Below, in pieces: positions 5,388 to 8,754 of a DNA stretch of 8,754 nucleotides. The position numbers and the translations under genes are program-made. The stretch covers positions 1-8,754 of the forward strand of contig JAEEIS010000009.1 in NCBI GenBank assembly GCA_016281475.1, given 5' to 3'. Source of the DNA: Bacteroidales bacterium. Lineage in GTDB: Bacteria > Bacteroidota > Bacteroidia > Bacteroidales > P3. The notes beneath the pieces were generated by a model. It ran no database searches. It had not been told where the DNA came from and saw nothing but the letters and a program-made list of their open reading frames with translations. Numbering within the stretch: the first letter of the stretch is position 1; every line of letters begins with the position of its first letter.

Positions 5388-5400
5388 CAAAACGCCATAG

Positions 5401-5417
5401 CATACGCGATACGTATG
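5401..5417 (+). repeat. Small hairpin at the 5' end of the hydrogenase leader
   Basis: CATACG (5401-5406) and CGTATG (5412-5417) form a 6-bp stem with a 5-nt loop about 10 nt after the predicted transcription start. It may be an operator palindrome or an RNA 5' stem. The remaining leader is A/T-rich without visible structure. Confidence 0.4.
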
Positions 5418-5467
5418 TAAGGGGCTGTATATTAATAAGTAATATAATTGTATTAATCCAAAAAATA

Positions 5468-5473
5468 AAGGAG
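5468..5473 (+). promoter_or_regulatory. Shine-Dalgarno before the small ferredoxin gene
   Basis: AAGGAG stands 7 nt before ATG 5481 and fixes that start. Strong Shine-Dalgarno sequences are uncommon in Bacteroidetes. Confidence 0.6.
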
Positions 5474-5480
5474 TTTACAC

Positions 5481-5876
5481 ATGACAAAAGTAAAATCGCT
5501 AGCTGACCTCAAAGCTATGAGAGAGAAGCTTCAGTCGAATTTGGAAATCCGCGAGAAAGCGGAGAATCCAGAGTCGCTTGTGCAAATCAAAGTCGCAATG
5601 GCAACATGCGGAATCGCCGCAGGAGCCAAGCAAGTAATGGAACACATGATGGCCAAGGCTGAAGAGCTCAAAATTCCCGCAGTATTCACCCAGACAGGTT
5701 GCATGGGCTACTGCCATGCCGAGCCCACGCTGGAAGTGCGCGTTCCGGGTAAGGATCCCATCGTTTTCGGTCATGTTGACAACGACCGCGCCGACGAAAT
5801 TCTGACCAAGTATGTGCAGAATGGCGAACTGGTTGAGGGCATCATCCCCGTCAATTACGAAACTATAGACAAGTAA
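5481..5876 (+). CDS. Small thioredoxin-like (2Fe-2S) ferredoxin, NuoE/HydC-related subunit of the hydrogenase unit
   Basis: This 131-residue soluble protein has an N-terminal helical stretch (SLADLKAMREKLQ) and a thioredoxin-like ferredoxin core with MATCGIAAGA (Cys43) and QTGCMGYCHAEPTLEV (Cys74, Cys78). It belongs to the small NuoE-related proteins that accompany HydB and HydA in NAD-linked [FeFe] hydrogenase loci and is expected to pass electrons within that complex. Only three cysteines are present, where a classical [2Fe-2S] site uses four; as I recall, three is usual in this small subfamily, so cluster binding should not be assumed. It is shorter than a full HydC (about 160 residues) and lacks the CxxxxC pair seen in full NuoE proteins. 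It is the first gene after the promoter at 5357, starts after an AAGGAG, and ends 18 bp before hydB. Confidence 0.88.
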   Translation: MTKVKSLADLKAMREKLQSNLEIREKAENPESLVQIKVAMATCGIAAGAKQVMEHMMAKAEELKIPAVFTQTGCMGYCHAEPTLEVRVPGKDPIVFGHVDNDRADEILTKYVQNGELVEGIIPVNYETIDK

Positions 5877-5880
5877 ACGA

Positions 5881-5886
5881 AGGAGG
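5881..5886 (+). promoter_or_regulatory. Shine-Dalgarno before hydB
   Basis: AGGAGG lies 8 nt before ATG 5895, just after the TAA of the preceding gene, and supports that start and translational coupling. Confidence 0.6.
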
Positions 5887-5894
5887 ACTTACAT

Positions 5895-7709
5895 ATGGCA
5901 AAATACAAAATGCACGTTCTCATCTGTGGCGGTACTGGATGTAAGTCCAGCGACAGCCTGGATATTATCGAAAACTTCAAGAGTATACTGCAGGAGAAGG
6001 GAATGCAGGACGAGGTGCAGGTGATTAAGACCGGCTGCTTCGGATTCTGCGAGAAGGGCCCCATCGTTAAGATTATGCCCGACAACACCTTCTACACCCA
6101 GGTGAAGCCCGACGACGTACGCCGTATCGTGGACGAGCACCTGATCAAGGGTCGTAAGGTTCCCGAGCTGCTGTATATGAACCCTGAGAACAAGGAGCAT
6201 GTGTCAGACTCGAAACACATGGATTTCTATAAGAAGCAGATCCGTATTGCCCTGCGCAACTGCGGTTTTGTGGATCCCGAGAATATCGAAGAGTGCATCT
6301 CGCGTGGCGGTTACGAAGGTTTGGCCAAGTGCTTGACCGAGATGACCCCCGAGCAGGTGATTGCCGAGGTGAAGGCTTCGGGTCTTCGTGGTCGTGGCGG
6401 CGCCGGCTTCCCCACCGGTTTGAAGTGGGAGCTCTGCGCAAAGAACAAGGCCGACCAGAAGTATGTCATCTGCAACGCTGACGAGGGCGACCCGGGCGCA
6501 TTCATGGACCGTTCGATCTTGGAAGGTGACCCCAACAGCATCGTCGAGGCTATGGCCATCTGCGGTTACGCTATCGGCGCCAGCAAGGGTTTGGTGTACA
6601 TCCGTGCCGAGTATCCTCTGGCTATCGACCGTCTGAAGATTGCCATCAACCAGGCTCGCGAATACGGCCTGCTGGGTGAAGACATCCTCGGAACTGGTTT
6701 CAACTTCGATATCGAACTCCGCTACGGTGCCGGCGCATTCGTCTGCGGTGAGGAGACCGCCCTTATCCACTCGATGGAAGGCCAGCGCGGCGAGCCCACG
6801 CTGAAACCCCCATTCCCCGCTGTGAGCGGCTACATGGGCAAGCCCTCGAACGTGAACAACGTGGAGACTTTTGCCAACGTGCCCGTGATTATCACCAAGG
6901 GTGCTGAGTGGTTCAACAAGATCGGTACCGAGAAGTCGAAGGGTACCAAGGTGTTCGCTTTGGCCGGACAGATCAACAACGTGGGTCTGATTGAGGTGCC
7001 CATGGGCATCACCCTGCGTGAGATTATCTACGAAATCGGTGGTGGTATTAAGGACGGCCGTCAGTTTAAGGCCGTTCAGACCGGTGGTCCTTCAGGCGGT
7101 TGCTTGACAGCCAAGCACCTGGACACCGCTATCGACTACGACAGCCTGGTGGCTGCCGGCTCGATGATGGGCTCGGGCGGTATGGTGGTCATGGACGAGA
7201 CCAGCTGTATGCCCGCTATCGCTAAGTTCTACCTCGAGTTCACCTGCGAGGAGAGCTGCGGTAAGTGCTCGCCCTGCCGTATCGGTAACAAGCGTCTGTG
7301 CGAAATCCTTGAGAAGATCACCGACGGTCGCGGCACGATGGAAGACCTGGAAGAGCTGCGCAACTTGGCCGCCGTTATCAAGGACACCGCCCTGTGCGGA
7401 CTTGGCCAGACCTCACCGAACCCCGTGCTTTCGACCCTGGACAACTTCTGGGACGAGTATGTGGAGCACGTGGTCGACAAGAAATGCCGTGCCGGCGTCT
7501 GCAAGAAGCTGATGCAGTATGTCATCGACCCCGAGAAGTGCATTGGCTGCGGCAAGTGTGCCAAGGGATGCCCCGTGGAGGCCATCAGCCGCACCGACTA
7601 CACCGCTCCTGGTCACAAACTGGCTTCGATGCGCATCGACGTTACGAAGTGCATCAAGTGCGGCGCATGTATCAATAACTGTAAATTTGGTGCCATTTCC
7701 ACTAAATAA
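5895..7709 (+). CDS. hydB: NAD-linked [FeFe] hydrogenase flavoprotein subunit HydB (NuoF-like)
   Basis: The 604-residue product has the full domain order of HydB. A thioredoxin-like [2Fe-2S] domain comes first (Cys11, Cys16, Cys48, Cys52). It is followed by the NuoF core with the NADH/FMN site (GRGGAGFPTG at 166-175, then ADEGDPGAFMDR and GAFVCGEETALI), an SLBB-type region, and a [4Fe-4S] site SCGKCSPC (Cys455, 458, 461) with Cys501. A C-terminal two-cluster ferredoxin domain ends the protein (Cys549, 552, 555, 559 and Cys586, 589, 592, 596). A further pair, Cys531 and Cys536, sits just before the ferredoxin domain. It oxidises or reduces NAD(H) at FMN and exchanges electrons with HydA. The two extra ferredoxin clusters separate it from plain complex I NuoF and fit HydABC-type, possibly electron-bifurcating, enzymes. 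It is tightly linked to the gene before it and separated from hydA by 58 bp carrying a palindromic repeat. Confidence 0.96.
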   Translation: MAKYKMHVLICGGTGCKSSDSLDIIENFKSILQEKGMQDEVQVIKTGCFGFCEKGPIVKIMPDNTFYTQVKPDDVRRIVDEHLIKGRKVPELLYMNPENKEHVSDSKHMDFYKKQIRIALRNCGFVDPENIEECISRGGYEGLAKCLTEMTPEQVIAEVKASGLRGRGGAGFPTGLKWELCAKNKADQKYVICNADEGDPGAFMDRSILEGDPNSIVEAMAICGYAIGASKGLVYIRAEYPLAIDRLKIAINQAREYGLLGEDILGTGFNFDIELRYGAGAFVCGEETALIHSMEGQRGEPTLKPPFPAVSGYMGKPSNVNNVETFANVPVIITKGAEWFNKIGTEKSKGTKVFALAGQINNVGLIEVPMGITLREIIYEIGGGIKDGRQFKAVQTGGPSGGCLTAKHLDTAIDYDSLVAAGSMMGSGGMVVMDETSCMPAIAKFYLEFTCEESCGKCSPCRIGNKRLCEILEKITDGRGTMEDLEELRNLAAVIKDTALCGLGQTSPNPVLSTLDNFWDEYVEHVVDKKCRAGVCKKLMQYVIDPEKCIGCGKCAKGCPVEAISRTDYTAPGHKLASMRIDVTKCIKCGACINNCKFGAISTK

Positions 7710-7710
7710 A

Positions 7711-7744
7711 GTCAGACCAGTCAGACTAGTCTGACTAGTCCGAC
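7711..7744 (+). repeat. Four-unit nonamer repeat forming a near-perfect palindrome between hydB and hydA
   Basis: Four units follow one another without gap: GTCAGACCA (7711-7719), GTCAGACTA (7720-7728), GTCTGACTA (7729-7737) and GTCCGAC (7738-7744). The 34 bp are also an inverted repeat in which 15 of 17 positions pair. The central 16 bp (7720-7735) are a perfect palindrome. It starts one base after the hydB stop and ends 23 bp before the hydA ATG. There is no T-tract after it, so it is more likely an mRNA processing or stability stem, a partial attenuator, or an operator than a full terminator. Confidence 0.8.
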
Positions 7745-7767
7745 ATAATTATAATAATAAAGAAGCA

Positions 7768-8754
7768 ATGATTAATCTAACAATAGATAATAAGCCGGTT
7801 CAAGTTCCTGAAGGCACCACTATTCTCAAAGCTGCCCGCATGGCCGGTATTGACATTCCCACGTTGTGCTACTTTGAGCTCGATGGGATGAAATTTGAAA
7901 ACAAACCCGGCGGATGCCGCGTGTGTGTCGTCGAGGTGAAGGGCCGTAGAAATCTGGCTCCCGCCTGCGCCACCGATGTGATGGAAGGCATGGAAGTGCT
8001 GACCCACAGCGCCCGCGTCATCAACGCCCGCAAAACTGTCGTAGAGCTGATCCTCTCCGACCACCCGAACGACTGCCTGCAGTGCGAGAAGAATGGCGAC
8101 TGCGAGCTCCAGTCACTGACCAAGCGTCTGGGCATTAAGGACATCCCGTTCAAGGGTGCTCAGTCGACCTATCGCAAGGACAGCACGCTGAGCGTGTATC
8201 GCGATATGGACAAGTGCGTCATGTGCCGCCGTTGCGAGACGATGTGCAACAAGTTCCAGACCGCCGGTGCTCTGAGCGGTGTGAACCGTGGCTTCCAAGC
8301 CGTGGTGGCTCCCGCCTTTGAGCAGAACCTGGGCGACAGCAGCTGCATCAACTGCGGCCAGTGCGTGCAGGTGTGCCCCGTGGGTGCTCTGACGTTGGTG
8401 GATAACATCAGCGACGTGCTGAAGGCTATCGCCGATCCTACCAAGAAGGTGGTGGTGCAGACCGCTCCCGCCGTCCGCGTGGCTTTGGGTGAAGAGTTTG
8501 GCATGAAGCCCGGTGAGATCGTGACCGGCAAGATGGCCGCCGCCCTCCGCCGCCTCGGTTTCGACCAGGTGTACGACACCGACTGGAGCGCCGACCTCAC
8601 CATCATGGAGGAAGGCACCGAGCTGCTCGGCCGCCTGAAGAAGGCCCTGGCTGGCGAAGAGGTGAAACTGCCTATGTTCACCAGCTGCTGCCCCGCATGG
8701 GTTGCCTTCTACGAGAAGAACTTCCCCGACCTGCTCGAGTACCCCTCGACCGCC
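7768..8754 (+). CDS. hydA: [FeFe] hydrogenase catalytic subunit HydA, C-terminus cut by window edge
   Basis: The first 329 residues are present. In order they are: a plant-type [2Fe-2S] domain (Cys34, 50, 53, 67); a His-ligated [4Fe-4S] site (His99, Cys103, 106, 112); two ferredoxin-type [4Fe-4S] clusters (Cys150, 153, 156, 160 and Cys193, 196, 199, 203); and the start of the H-cluster domain. The latter shows QTAPAVRVALGEEFG and the first H-cluster motif TSCCPAW (305-311). By homology with the Clostridium CpI enzyme, Cys307 would be the proton-transfer cysteine and Cys308 a ligand of the H-cluster cubane. It catalyses 2H+ + 2e- to H2, reversibly, in the cytoplasm. Linkage to HydB points to group A3 (NAD-linked, HydABC type). 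The remaining H-cluster motifs lie beyond the window. The ATG at 7768 has only a weak AAGAAG before it, unlike the two upstream genes. Confidence 0.96.
   Translation, partial: MINLTIDNKPVQVPEGTTILKAARMAGIDIPTLCYFELDGMKFENKPGGCRVCVVEVKGRRNLAPACATDVMEGMEVLTHSARVINARKTVVELILSDHPNDCLQCEKNGDCELQSLTKRLGIKDIPFKGAQSTYRKDSTLSVYRDMDKCVMCRRCETMCNKFQTAGALSGVNRGFQAVVAPAFEQNLGDSSCINCGQCVQVCPVGALTLVDNISDVLKAIADPTKKVVVQTAPAVRVALGEEFGMKPGEIVTGKMAAALRRLGFDQVYDTDWSADLTIMEEGTELLGRLKKALAGEEVKLPMFTSCCPAWVAFYEKNFPDLLEYPSTA

Noticed and set aside
5309..5398. 30-residue N-terminal extension of the helicase from ATG 5398
   Set aside because: It would overlap the hydrogenase promoter region, its Lys/Phe-rich sequence is unlike the rest of the protein, and MENNNPISSL at 5308 is a natural start.
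3776..5506. Plus-strand open frame of 576 codons opposite the helicase
   Set aside because: The product is a low-complexity Gly/Ala/Glu/Val string, lies antisense to a gene with all helicase motifs, and follows from GC-rich codon bias. No promoter or conserved motif supports it.

Overview
The window looks like a piece of a Bacteroidales chromosome, probably Prevotella-like. The reasons are: promoters of the Bacteroidetes sigma-factor type (TTTG, 19 bp, TAnnTTTG) placed sensibly before genes; a DUF5020 outer-membrane-type protein, which is a Bacteroidetes family; mostly absent Shine-Dalgarno sequences; and short heptanucleotide repeats between genes. Assignment below the order is a guess.

Layout. 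(1) 1-2265, minus strand: a two-gene purine-uptake unit. A promoter at 2235-2265 leads to a secreted DUF5020 beta-barrel protein (1400-2161) and then an NCS2 nucleobase permease (1-1305, cut at its C-terminus by the window edge). (2) 2266-3406: about 1.1 kb without a recognisable conserved gene but rich in structure. It holds paired palindromes beside the DUF5020 promoter, three well-formed plus-strand promoters, one strong intrinsic terminator, a cluster of GTCACA/TGTGAC repeats around an AT-only hairpin, and two very short candidate ORFs. (3) 3407-5308, minus strand: a GC-rich Upf1-like superfamily 1B helicase. (4) 5357-8754, plus strand: a promoter and three genes of a trimeric-type NAD-linked [FeFe] hydrogenase, namely a small thioredoxin-like ferredoxin, the NuoF-like flavoprotein HydB, and HydA, which is cut by the right edge inside its H-cluster domain.

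How it works together. The hydrogenase unit would pass electrons between NADH (FMN site of HydB), ferredoxin-type clusters and protons/H2 (H-cluster of HydA), as in group A3 hydrogenases of fermentative gut bacteria. The purine unit would bring nucleobases across the outer membrane (DUF5020, inferred) and inner membrane (NCS2, family knowledge). The helicase lies between the two and has no evident link to either. The least explained part is 2400-3400, which may encode small RNAs or small proteins or be the remnant of a lost element.
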